Shown piece after piece: positions 9,452-19,045 of a stretch of 64,000 nucleotides of DNA (position 1 is its first letter; each line of letters starts with the position of its first letter). The stretch comes from CAKZLS01 sp963701445 (GTDB taxonomy: Bacteria; Pseudomonadota; Alphaproteobacteria; Rhodospirillales; Defluviicoccaceae): NCBI GenBank assembly GCA_963701445.1, contig CAVPAM010000001.1:1-64000 (forward strand), read 5' to 3'. The position numbers and the translations under genes were made by a program. The notes under the pieces are model-generated. The model searched no databases. It was not told the DNA's origin and worked only from the letters and a program-made list of their open reading frames with translations.

Positions 9452-11991
9452 TCATTCACCCAGCGCCGCGATTTGGGCTTCGATCTGGTCGATCCATCCG
9501 CGCCGCATGGCGTCGAGACGGTTTTCCGCCGCCAATGGCTTGAGAATGGCGAGCGCGGCCTCGAGGTCCTTTCGTCCATCCTTCCCCTTGAGGTCTCCAA
9601 GCCGCAACAACGGCACCACCGAGAACACGCGCGATTGAACGTCGTCCGGGTTCCGTTGCAACAGCCTCCCGTAAGCGTCCAATGCCCGCTGGAACGCGGC
9701 AATGGCCTCCGCCGATTGCCCTTGCCGCGCGTGCATGTCCCCGATGCGTTCGTTGCCGATGGCCAGATCGCGTTGCCACCCGGCGTTTCCCGGATCGTCC
9801 CCGGCCAGCCGCTCGCTGATGGCCAGGGACGCCCGGTAGCTCTCCAGCGCCTGGGCGAGATTGCCCTGGGCCACGAGCACGTCGCCGATCTTGTCGTGCG
9901 ACACCGACAGATCGCGTTGCCACCCGGCGTTTCCCGGATCGGCCCCGGCCAGCCGCTCGGTGATGGCCAGGGACGCCCGGTAGCTCTCCAGCGCCTGGGC
10001 GAGATTGCCCTGGGCCACGAGCACGTCGCCGATCTTGTCGTGCGACACCGACAGATCGCGTTGCCACCCGGCGTTTCCCGGATCGGCCCCGGCCAGCCGC
10101 TCGAAGATCGCAAGGGACGCCCGGTAGCTCTCCAGCGCCTGGGCGAGATTGCCCTGGGCCACGAGCACGTCGCCGATCTTGTTGTGCGACACCGACAGAT
10201 CGCGTTGCCACCCGGCGTTGGACGGATCGGCGGCGACGAGCGTTGGAGCACCTGGCACAACGCTCGTAGAGCGGCACGACGTCGGCAAGGGCGGCGCGTT
10301 CCCGAGGTAGGTGCCGGCGCGATCAGAACGTACGCCGAGTTCACGGCTGTCTGTCGTGACATGGGCGGCGACGGCGCGGGCGTGGGTGACGAGGCGTTCG
10401 CAGGCGGGCCAGGTATTGGGCTCCGGTTCGGGGAAGGCGGCGTGCATCGCGCGGAGCGCGCTTTCGGCCCAGGTTCCGTGCGCGGCGCCGAGGGCGTCGC
10501 GGGCGGCGGCCTGGGCCAGCCGGTGGACGGAGAAGACGCGCCGGGCGGGCTCGAAGTCGATGAGCGAGAGATGGTGCGAGGGCGCCGATGGCCTCCGCCA
10601 GCGCCTTCGGGATCGGCGATCAACGCCGGCGAGAGCCGGGCGGGTAGCACGCGGCGGGCTGCTGGAACAGTTCCTCGGGAATGGCGTCCGGGGCATAGAA
10701 GGCGGCCAGCGACAGCACCGCCCGCGCGCCCGGGGCCTTGGTTTCGGCGTCGGACTGGCGTTCTCGCTGGAAGCGTGGCGAACACGGCGCGGGGATACTC
10801 GGCGTCCTCCGGCGCCTCGCTCATGCGCTGGACGAGGGCGTCCAGATAGTCGGCGGCGGTGACGGTCACGCAGTCGCGCAGGTAGGCCGCCGCGTGGGAG
10901 AGGGCGAGGGGCAGGCAGCCCAGTTCGGTGGCGATGGCTCCGGGCGTCGTCGTCGGTCAGGTCGTCCCGTCCGCTCTCGTGGAGGAGGTAGCGGATGGCG
11001 TCGGCCAGGGGCCATTCCTCGATCTCGATGGCGCCGACGGTCTTGGGCCAGCCGCCGAGGCGGGTGGTGGCCAGCACCTGGGCGTTGCCCACGGGCGCCC
11101 ACTCGCGCAGCGCCCGGGGATCGTCCACGTTGTCGTAGACCAGCAGCCACGGCTTCTCGAAGCCGCCGTGGGCGATGAAGTCCAGCGCCTTGCGGGCGGT
11201 GGCGGGGCGGTCCTCGGTCTGGTCGAGGCCGGGGTAGAACACCGCGATGAGGTCCACCAGCGCCGTCTCGATGCCGTCGAAGCCGGCGGCATCGTCGGGC
11301 TTGGCGGCGTTGAGCCACCAGACGCCGGCGTAGCTCTCCTGGTTTCGGTGCGCGTATTCGCGGGCCAGCACCGACTTGCCGATGCCGCCGAGGCCGTGCG
11401 CGGCCACCGGCTGGGTCACCGCCGCCGCGCCGCCGGACCGGAGCGCCGCGTCGAGTTTCGCGAGATCGGCCTCGCGGCCGGTGAAGCTGGGGGTCGCCTT
11501 GATGTCCCGGTGGACCACGGCGCGGGCCTCGCGCCAGTATTGCGCGCCCGGGGTGGCCTCGCCCTTGTGGCGGCCGGGCCCGACCGCCGCCAGCACCACG
11601 TCGCGCAGCAGCGCCGGGTCGGCCCGGATGGGCACGAGGTCCCAGTAGGCGAGGGCGGTGAGCAGTCCGGTGGGCGTGCATTCGTTCACCCGCAGGACGA
11701 TCAGGCGGGCCTGCTCTGTTGAGCGGGTCGTGGGCGATGGCGTTCAGCCACTCGGCGGCGCAGTGGTCGCTGGCGAGGTATTCGTTGGACAGAAGCGCGA
11801 TGACCCGGGCGCCGGACTCGAGCGACGCGTGCATGCGCTCCATGAAGTTGCGGTTGGCGAAGTCCCATTGCTGGAGGTTCGACGTCGTGGCCCGCGTCCT
11901 CCAGGATGCGGCCGACTTGGTCCGCGAACGCGGCGTCCGCGCCCGCCCGGCTGATGAAGAAATCGATGGGCCGTTCCGCCCCCTCGTCCAT
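9452..11991 (-). pseudogene. TIR / NB-ARC / TPR protein, multiply frameshifted
   Basis: Remains or miscalled sequence of an NLR-like protein of about 840 residues. The order is: an N-terminal TIR domain (DFFISRAGADAAFADQVG, then QQWDFANRNFMERMHASL and VIALLSNEYLAS); an NB-ARC ATPase with P-loop HGLGGIGKSVLAREYA, WLLVYDNVDD and TTRLGG; and a TPR array with a 48-residue period (AGWQRDLSVSHDKIGDVLVA...). TIR domains of this kind hydrolyse NAD or signal; STAND proteins of this architecture are known anti-phage sensors. The frame changes near 11885, 11715, 10940, 10765, 10640-10560 and 10290. With six or more shifts, true decay is possible, although most shifts are one base. Flanked by palindromic repeats on both sides. 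Confidence 0.78.
9826..10257 (-). repeat. 144-bp tandem repeats encoding TPR units
   Basis: Three consecutive 144-base units, starting near 9826, 9970 and 10114, are almost identical in DNA sequence and encode 48-residue tetratricopeptide units (QRDLSVSHDKIGDVLVAQGN then LAQALESYRASLAI). The near-identity means recent expansion or gene conversion inside the TIR/NB-ARC/TPR gene. A more diverged unit follows at the C-terminal side. Confidence 0.85.
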
Positions 11992-12003
11992 GACGCGCCC
12001 CCC

Positions 12004-12363
12004 TCGTCATGACGGATTCTACCCGTAGCCCGGATGGCAGCGAAAGCGGAATCCGGGGGTGTGTCCGTGTCGATGGGCATCACCACCACCAATGCCGTCT
12101 TTGCGAGGAGCGGAGCGACGCGGCAAACCGGTCGGGCGTGGGGGATGTCTCGGGTGGCGGTTCTGGATTGCCGCGCTTCGCTCGCAAAGACGGCTGGAGT
12201 TGTGTGCGTCAAGTTCGAGCAATTTGGTCACGGCGGCGGGGGCGACGGGACGCGACATGTACGGATCTGGACCGCCGCGTCGCTTCGCTCCTCGCGGTGA
12301 CGATTGAAGCCCTGAAGGCGGATATGCCGGTCGCGCAGGGGGCGCGCGCGACCCCGCCGCCCG
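12004..12363. other. non-coding region made of palindromic repeats
   Basis: No gene is supported in these 360 bases. A hairpin unit GTAGCCCGGATGGCAGCGAA... lies at 12025-12057. A 101-base element at 12094-12194 has perfect 14-base inverted ends. A further half-palindrome at 12266-12303 matches the repeat at 9404-9430. Confidence 0.7.
12094..12194. repeat. 101-bp palindromic element
   Basis: Ends are the perfect inverted repeat GCCGTCTTTGCGAG / CTCGCAAAGACGGC. Internally it carries GGAGCGGAGCGACGCGGCAA and TTGCCGCGCTTCGC as a second inverted pair. It belongs to the same GCGAGCGAAGC-type family as the unit at 9337-9430. Confidence 0.75.
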
Positions 12364-15300
12364 TCATTCCGCCGCGGTGGCGGCGGGGGTGGGGGCGCGG
12401 AAGGTTTCGAGGAGGGCGGCTTCTCGGGTCCTGGCTTCGGCGACGTTGCGGGCCTTGACGTGCCCGAAGCCGCGGATGGTTTCGGGAAGCGACGCGATCT
12501 CGACGGCGAGGCGGTGGTTGTCGCGGGTGAGGGCGGAGAGCAGGTCGTCCACCGTTTTCTCGTAGTCGCCGATCAGGCGGCGTTCCATGCGGCGTTCGGC
12601 GGTGTGGCCGAAGATGTCGAGGCGGGTGCCGCGCAGCCGCTTGAGGCGCGCCAGAAGCCGGAACGCGGTCATCACCCAGGGTCCGTACGCGCGCTTGCGG
12701 AGGACGCCGGTCACCGGGTCCTTCCTGGCGATCAGCGGCGGGGCGAGATGGAAACGGAGCGTCCCGCCGGGCTCGAACGCGTCGTCGAGCATGCGTTCGA
12801 ACCGGCCGTCGGTGTAGAGCCGCGCGACCTCGTATTCGTCCTTGTAGGCGAGCAGCTTGAAATACGACCGCGCGACCGCCTCGGCGAGCGCGGTCTCGCC
12901 GGGCGCGCGCTCGGCCTCGGTCCGGCGGACACGGTCCACGAGGGCGGCGTAGCGGTCGGCATAGGCCCGGTCCTGGTAGCGCTCGAGTTCGTCGACACGG
13001 AGCGCGACGAGATCGTCGAGCGCCGGGGGTTCGGGGTCGGGGCCGAGGATGCTCGCGGCGAGGGCGGGATCAACGGCGCACCGGCGGCCCCACTGGAAGG
13101 CGTCGATGTTGGCGTCCACCGCCGCGCCGTTGAGCTCGATGGCGCGCGCGATCGCGTCGCCCGAGACGGGCAGCAGGCCCTTCTGGAAGGCGTACCCCAG
13201 CAGCAGCAGATTGGCGGCGATGGCGTCGCCGGCGACGGCGCTGGCGATGCCGGTGGCTTCCACGAGGTCCACGGCCTCGCGGCCGCAGGCGCGCTCGATG
13301 GACTCGCGGACGACGCGGGCCGGAAAGCGCAGGTCGGGATCGTGGGTGAAGTCGGCGGTCATGGTCTGGTGCGCGTTGACGACGGCGCGGGTCGCGCCGT
13401 ACCGCGCGGTGACGAGAACGTCCGTGCCGCCCGCCGCCACCATGTCGCAGCCGAGGATCAGCCCGGCGCCGCCCACCGACAGCCGCAGGTCGCGGATGCT
13501 CGACGGGTTGGCGGCGATCCGCACGTGGCTGACCACGGTGCCGTTCTTCTGCGCCAGCCCGGTCTGGTCCACCACCGACACGCCCTTGCCCTCCAGATGG
13601 GCGGCCATGCCGAGCAGCGCGCCGATGGTCACCACCCCGGTGCCGCCGATGCCGGCGATGACGATGCCGTAGGGCGCGTCGAGGGACGGCGCCGCCGGAT
13701 CGGGGAGCGGCGGCAAGGGCGTGTCGAGGGCGGGGCGGCGGCGCCGGGGCTCGGCGCCGTGGACGGTGACGAAGCTGGGACAGAACCCCTTCACGCAGGA
13801 ATAGTCCTTGTTGCACGACGACTGGTCGATGGCGCGCTTGCGGCCGAAAGCCGTCTCGCTCGGGACGATGGAGACGCAGTTGGAGACCACGCCGCAGTCG
13901 CCGCAACCCTCGCACACCGCCTCGTTGATGAACGCGCGAACGGGCGGATCGGGGTAGCGGTTCCGCTTGCGCCGGCGGCGCTTCTCGGCGGCGCAGGTCT
14001 GGTCGTAGATCAGCACGGAGGTGCCGGGGATTTCGCGGAGTTTGCGTTGCACCGCGTCGAGGTCGTCGCGGTGGTTGACGGTCACGCCCGGCGCCAGTCC
14101 CGATTTGCCGGCGAACTTGTCCGGTTCGTCGGACACAACGGCGATGCGTTTGACCCCCTCGGCGGCCATCTGGCGGGTGATCATGGGCACGTCCAGCGGG
14201 CCGTCCATGGGCTGGCCGCCGGTCATGGCGACGGCGTCGTTGTAGAGGATCTTGTAGGTGACGTTGACGCCGGCGGCGACGGCGGCGCGGATGGCGAGGA
14301 TGCCGGAATGGAAATAGGTGCCGTCGCCGATGTTGACGAACAGGTGCGGGATGTCGGTGAACGGCGCCATGCCGTTCCAGTTGGCGCCCTCGCCGCCCAT
14401 CTGGGTGAAGGTGTCGGACTTGCGGTCCATCCAGGTGACCATGAAATGGCAGCCGATCCCGGCCGCCGTCAGGGAGCCGTCGGGGACCAGCGTCGAGGTG
14501 TTGTGGGGACAGCCGGAACAGAAATAGGGCAGGCGCTTGGCGGCCCCGGCGCCGCCTTCGCGCGCGGCGCTCTCGATCAGCCCGAGCAGGGCGAGGCGCT
14601 CGCCGACGCGCCCCGAGCGGTCGAACCGGTCGAGCCGCCGCGCGATCGCCCTGGCGATGATCGCCGGCGTCAGTTCGCCGGCCGGGGGCACCAGCGGCGC
14701 GCCGGTCTCGTCGGTCTTGCCGACGACGCGCGGTCTGCGGTTGGCCGGGCGGTGATACAGCATGTCCTTGAACTGCGGCTCCAGGACCGGCCGTTTTTCC
14801 TCGATGACGAGGATTTCGTCGAGACCGGCGGCGAAACCGTGGGCGCTTTCGGTGTCCAGCGGCCACACCATGCCGACCTTGTAGACGCAGAGCCCGATGG
14901 AGGCGGCCAGCGCGTGGTCGACGCCGAGGTCGTCCAGCGCCTGCAGAACGTCGAGGAAGGTCTTGCCGGCGGCGACGATGCCGATCCGCCGGGTCGGTCC
15001 GTCCATCGCCACCCGGTCCAGCCCGTTGGCGCGGGCGAAGGCGCGCGCGGCCGGCAGCTTGTGGCGGTGCAGGCGCTGGTCCTGGAGCGTGGGCGGCCAG
15101 TCGTGGAGGCGGATGTGGAGACCGTCCGGCGGCGGCTGGAAGTCCCCGGGCGCAATGATCGCCGGCGCGCCGGCGTCGAGTTCGATGGACGCGGAGGCGT
15201 CGATGGTGTCGCCCACCGTCTTCAGGCCCACCCAGCATCCCGAATACCGCGACAGCGCCCATCCCAGGAGGCCGAAATCCAAGAGGTCGCGAATACCGGC

Positions 15301-15820
15301 CGGAACCAGGACCGGCATTCCGGCGTCGATCAGCGCGTACTCGCTCTGGCTCGGCGCGGTGGACGCCTTGGACGCCGGATCGTCGCCGGCGACCACCAGC
15401 ACGCCGCCGTGGGGCGCGGTGCCGGCCAGGTTGGCGTGGCGGAAGACGTCGCCGGAACGGTCGACGCCGGGGCCCTTGCCGTACCACAGGCCGAACACGC
15501 CGTCGTGGCGGGCGCCCGGAAACAGGCCGGCCTGCTGCGATCCCCAGAGCGCGGTGGCCGCCAGGTCCTCGTTGACCCCCGGCTGGAAGTGGATCTTGTG
15601 TTCGGCTCAACAGCGCGCCCATGCGCCACAGTTCGCGGTCGAGCCCGCCGAGCGGCGAGCCGCGGTAGCCCGACACGTAGCCCGCCGTGTTCAGCCCGGC
15701 CGCCGCGTCCCGGCGGCGCTGGGTCAGGATCAGCCGCGCCAGCGCCTGCGTGCCGGTGAGGTAGATCCGCCCGGTCTCGAAGGCGTATTTGTCGTCGAGC
15801 GATACGCTGGCCAGCGCCAT
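12364..15820 (-). CDS. indolepyruvate ferredoxin oxidoreductase, fused chain (frameshifted)
   Basis: About 1150-residue single-polypeptide 2-oxoacid:ferredoxin oxidoreductase that oxidatively decarboxylates aryl pyruvates (indolepyruvate, phenylpyruvate) to acyl-CoA. The N-terminus is the pyrimidine-binding domain (LNTAGYVSGYRGSPLGGLD). The TPP-binding half has GEGANWNGM, NIGDGTYFHSG and NDAVAMTGGQ. An iron-sulfur segment follows (INEAVCEGCGDCG, Cys pairs). The C-terminal gamma-type domain begins GIGGTGVVTIGALLG. The frame breaks near 15605: MGALL is followed, one base out of frame, by EHKIHFQPGVNEDLAATALWG; removal of one base restores it. ATG 15820 was chosen as the family start. Confidence 0.9.
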
Positions 15821-15919
15821 GGGAGGCCTCCCGCCCACCGGATTTTATTCGTTTTCGCTAAATGAAAAGGTAGGCCCCGGCCGCCGGCCTTGCAATCGGT
15901 TCCAAGCCGGGAGCTTGGA

Positions 15920-16684
15920 CTACCATTCGAGAACGTCGCCCTCCTCGAGAACCCGGATCCGGTGGATGCCGGCGATGGCGGGGAGTTCGCGCGCGATCTG
16001 CGCCGCGTCGGAGGGTTTGCGATGCGCGATATGGACGTCGATGGGGTGTTTCAGCGCCGCCAGCTTGGGCGCCAGCATGGAGGCGCACAGATGGCCGGCG
16101 CGGCGGGCCACGTCCTCCCGGCCGTTCTGATAGGAAATCTCGACGATCAGCGCGCTAAGACGGGGAATTCTGGCGATCAGGTCCCAGAAAGGCTCGCAGA
16201 GCGCCGTGTCTCCGGAAAACACCACGGTAGCCTCGGCGCTGTCGAGACGGTAGCCGGCCGCCGGGATCGAATGGATCGCCGGCAGCGGCGTGAACGTCCG
16301 GTCTCCGAGGCGGACGCCCTCGCCCAACGCCACCGGGGCGTAGCGCATCGCCGGCGAATCGGGCGAGGGAAGCTCGGCCGGGTCGGGCCAGACGGACCAG
16401 TTGAACACGTGCGCGCGCATGGTCTCGATGGTTTCGGGAAGACCGTGGAGCGTGATCGGCCCGGCCCGCATCCGGAGCCGCGCGTCGAGCAGCAGCGGCA
16501 GCAGGGCCATGTGATCCATGTGGGCGTGGGTCAGGAAAACATGGCGGATCCGGGCGATTTGATCGGTCGAGAGACGGCCGAGCCCGGTTCCGGCGTCGAT
16601 CAGCACGTCGTCGTCGATACGAAGCGCCATGGTATGGCGGCCATCGCCGATCCCGCCGTCGCATCCAAGAACGTCCATGCGCAT
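15920..16684 (-). CDS. metallo-beta-lactamase-fold hydrolase (class II cyclic-nucleotide phosphodiesterase-like)
   Basis: 254-residue MBL-fold protein. The metal motif is LTHAHMDHMALLP (HxHxDH); FSGDTAL supplies the bridging Asp and VHIAHRKPSD the last His. The gene-order-independent pattern LTHxHxDHxxxLP and VEISYQNGRED resembles class II 3',5'-cAMP phosphodiesterases, so hydrolysis of a cyclic nucleotide is plausible but not proven. Start MRMDVLGCDGG at 16684; MDVLGC at 16678 is an alternative. It is divergent from the epimerase gene. Confidence 0.75.
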   Translation of the reverse strand: MRMDVLGCDGGIGDGRHTMALRIDDDVLIDAGTGLGRLSTDQIARIRHVFLTHAHMDHMALLPLLLDARLRMRAGPITLHGLPETIETMRAHVFNWSVWPDPAELPSPDSPAMRYAPVALGEGVRLGDRTFTPLPAIHSIPAAGYRLDSAEATVVFSGDTALCEPFWDLIARIPRLSALIVEISYQNGREDVARRAGHLCASMLAPKLAALKHPIDVHIAHRKPSDAAQIARELPAIAGIHRIRVLEEGDVLEW

Positions 16685-16853
16685 GTGGCAAACTACTCGA
16701 AATCCGGTGGCTATTGCCTCTATAACGGCCAATAGAGTAAACGCCCGCGGCCCGGGCGGCCAATCTATTCCTTTTGGGGTTATTCCGGCGGGGGTGCGTT
16801 TCGTTCGGGGCCGGGACGCCGGAACGCCACCGCGGGATCGGAGATCAAGGACC

Positions 16854-17834
16854 ATGACCGTTCTCGTTACCGGCGCCGCCGGATTCATCGGCATGCACAC
16901 GGCGAAGGCGCTGCTGGATGGCGGCGAGCGGGTGGTGGGCATCGACAATCTCAACGATTACTACGACGTCGCGCTCAAGGAGGCCCGGCTCGCCGTCCTG
17001 GAGGCGTATGACGCGTTCAGCTTCGCCCGCCTGGACATCGCCGACCGCGACGGCGTGGCCGCGCTGTTCGCCGCCAACCCGGACATCGACCGGATCATCC
17101 ACCTGGCGGCCCAGGCCGGCGTCCGCTACTCGCTGGAAAATCCCTACGCGTATCTTCGCAGCAATATCGAGGGGCACGTGGTTCTGCTCGAAACGTGCCG
17201 GTCGCTGCCGCGCCTCGAGCACTTCGTCTACGCGTCGTCGTCGTCGGTCTACGGCGCCAACACCAAGATGCCGTTCTCCATCGAGGACCGGGTGGACAAC
17301 CAGGTGTCGCTGTACGGCGCCACCAAGAAATCCATGGAGATGATCAGCCACAGCTACGCCTGCATCTACAAGCTGCCGCTCACCGGGCTGCGCTTCTTCA
17401 CCGTCTACGGGCCGTGGGGGCGGCCGGACATGGCGGCGTTCATCTTCACCCGCAAGATCCTCGCCGGCGAGCCGATCCCGGTGTTCAACGAGGGACACAT
17501 GCGCCGCGATTTCACCTTCATCGACGACATCGTCGCCGGCATTCTGGCGTGCCTGAAGCGCCCGCCCTCGGCCGAGGGCGTGCCCGGACCGCACCAGGTC
17601 TACAACCTCGGCAACCACCGCTCCGAGGCGCTGATGGACTTCATCGGCCAGATCGAAAAGGCGCTGGGCCAGAAGGCCAAGGTGGACCTGCTGCCCATGC
17701 AGGCCGGCGACGTCAAGGAGACCTACGCCGACATCGACGCCAGCCACCGCGACTTCGGCTTCGATCCCAAGACCGCCATCAGCGACGGTGTTCCCCGCTT
17801 TATCAATTGGTACCGGGACTTCTACGGGGTCTGA
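16854..17834 (+). CDS. NAD-dependent UDP-glucuronate 4-epimerase-like protein
   Basis: 326-residue extended short-chain dehydrogenase. NAD-binding TGAAGFIGMH is at residues 6-15. The catalytic set is Ser in YASSSSVYG plus Tyr and Lys in LYGATKKSME. GIDNLNDYYDVALKEARL and RFFTVYGPWGRPDMA are characteristic of UDP-glucuronate 4-epimerases (CapI/LpsL type), which supply UDP-galacturonate for surface polysaccharide. No polysaccharide cluster surrounds it. ATG 16854 follows a GGAGATCAAGG ribosome site. Its 3' end overlaps the convergent gene by 13 bases. Confidence 0.9.
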   Translation: MTVLVTGAAGFIGMHTAKALLDGGERVVGIDNLNDYYDVALKEARLAVLEAYDAFSFARLDIADRDGVAALFAANPDIDRIIHLAAQAGVRYSLENPYAYLRSNIEGHVVLLETCRSLPRLEHFVYASSSSVYGANTKMPFSIEDRVDNQVSLYGATKKSMEMISHSYACIYKLPLTGLRFFTVYGPWGRPDMAAFIFTRKILAGEPIPVFNEGHMRRDFTFIDDIVAGILACLKRPPSAEGVPGPHQVYNLGNHRSEALMDFIGQIEKALGQKAKVDLLPMQAGDVKETYADIDASHRDFGFDPKTAISDGVPRFINWYRDFYGV

Positions 17835-18307
17835 GCGCACCCGGCCGTGGCGCCGGTTACCTGTTGTCTTGGTCGTTCGTCCCAATCCGGGTACTGCTCC
17901 GGTGCGTCTCCGACGCTCGCGACGGTCTTCGGATAACGGGCCCTGGCGACCGTCTCGCCGAAACCGAGGACTTTGACGCGGAACAGCCATTCGTCGCCGT
18001 AGTCGAACAGGAACATCAGCGTGTGGCCGACCTTGGGAAACGCCTCGGCGACGGTGGTCTTCTCGACGCTCTCGGCGTCCGACTCCTCGCCCAGGTCGGC
18101 GAACAGCTCGTATTGCGGCTGCGCCTTCATCATGGTCCGTTGGGTCAGCCCGCTGTAGAAGCCGAAGGCATGATCGAAGTCGAAATCGAAGGCCTTCACG
18201 ATCCCCTGGGCGAGGGCGTACAGCGACTTGCCGCCGGGAATCTCGATGTCGCGGTAGATCGGCACGTCCTCGTCCAACGTGACCCGCACGATGTGTGTCG
18301 TCGCCAT
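17822..18307 (-). CDS. plasmid pRiA4b ORF-3-like family protein
   Basis: 161-residue protein of the pRiA4b ORF-3/IS1096 TnpR-like fold family. Visible family features are the N-terminal TTHIVRVTLDEDVPIYRDI strand, LYALAQGIVKAFDFDFDHAFGF, and the LFDYGDEWLFRVKVLG motif (F-D-Y-G-D-x-W). Despite the name, these small chromosomal members are not known recombinases and their role is unknown. ATG 18307 is preferred over an upstream in-frame start at 18424 because homology starts there. It is divergent from the gene at 18450. Confidence 0.72.
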   Translation of the reverse strand: MATTHIVRVTLDEDVPIYRDIEIPGGKSLYALAQGIVKAFDFDFDHAFGFYSGLTQRTMMKAQPQYELFADLGEESDAESVEKTTVAEAFPKVGHTLMFLFDYGDEWLFRVKVLGFGETVARARYPKTVASVGDAPEQYPDWDERPRQQVTGATAGCAQTP

Positions 18308-18449
18308 GGAACGCGGCTCCCCTCGCGGTGTAGAATTGGTCTTGGTCGCGCGCTCATCATAGCTTGGGATCGTGGCGATCGCTACTCCCGGGGACACCTC
18401 GAACAGGGTGCGCCAGGCATGCATTTCGCGTTATCGAAGGGGCAGGGAG

Positions 18450-18827
18450 ATGAAATCACAGCTTCCGAAACGGCTGCACAAGAAGGCGAAGAAGGGGTTC
18501 AGGGGCTATCCCGTGGGCACCCTGGCTTTCTACGGACCCGACAACCGGTTCGCCAGCAAGCTGGCCGCGTCCGTCATCCTGGGCGAGGACGAAGATCCCG
18601 CCGTTCTCGAAAGATGGTATTCCGACCTCGAGGACGTCCGCGAGTCCGCCGTGATCGGCGGGGAGGTGCTGGCGTTCTTCCAACGGCACGGGGTGAAATC
18701 GGTGGCGATGACGGACCGCATCCTCGGCTGTCCTCACGAGGAGGGCATCGACTACGACGGGCCCACGTGTCCGCGTTGCCCCTTCTGGGCCGGCCGCGAT
18801 CGCTTCACCCATGAAAGGATCGAGTAG
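18450..18827 (+). CDS. conserved hypothetical with CxH...CxxC metal-like motif
   Basis: 125-residue protein I cannot assign to a named family. ATG 18450 follows a clear GGCAGGGAGA site. The N-terminus is very basic (MKSQLPKRLHKKAKK), followed by GYPVGTLAFYGPDNRFASKL. The C-terminus carries GCPHEEGIDYDGPTCPRCPFW, a Cys/His cluster that could bind zinc. The FASKLAASV, HGVKSVAMTD and GCPHEEGIDY blocks look conserved rather than random. Divergently arranged with the pRiA4b-like gene. Confidence 0.65.
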   Translation: MKSQLPKRLHKKAKKGFRGYPVGTLAFYGPDNRFASKLAASVILGEDEDPAVLERWYSDLEDVRESAVIGGEVLAFFQRHGVKSVAMTDRILGCPHEEGIDYDGPTCPRCPFWAGRDRFTHERIE

Positions 18828-19045
18828 TCCTGGGAGACGCGGATCCAATCGCGGGGGTGGGCGCCGTTCGGCGGGTTTCGCCGGATATCCCGTGGTGGTA
18901 GGGTTGCCATGGAGTATCGAACGGGTAGGGGAGTCGGATCCATCTTCAGATCCTTGCGCGTGACCGCCTCGCGGCACCGGTCGTGCATGAAATCCCGCCG
19001 GCGGCCTGGATCCGGCCTCCGGCGGCGTGACGGGTAGCGCGCCGC

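Noticed and set aside
9826..10257. Regular ~144-bp repeats that could be read as a CRISPR-like array
   Set aside because: The period is 144 bases, the whole unit including the 'spacer' is conserved, and it translates to 48-residue TPR units in frame. No cas genes are present.
17822..18307. IS1096 resolvase as evidence of an insertion sequence
   Set aside because: The family name is historical; the gene is a solitary small chromosomal member without transposase or inverted ends.
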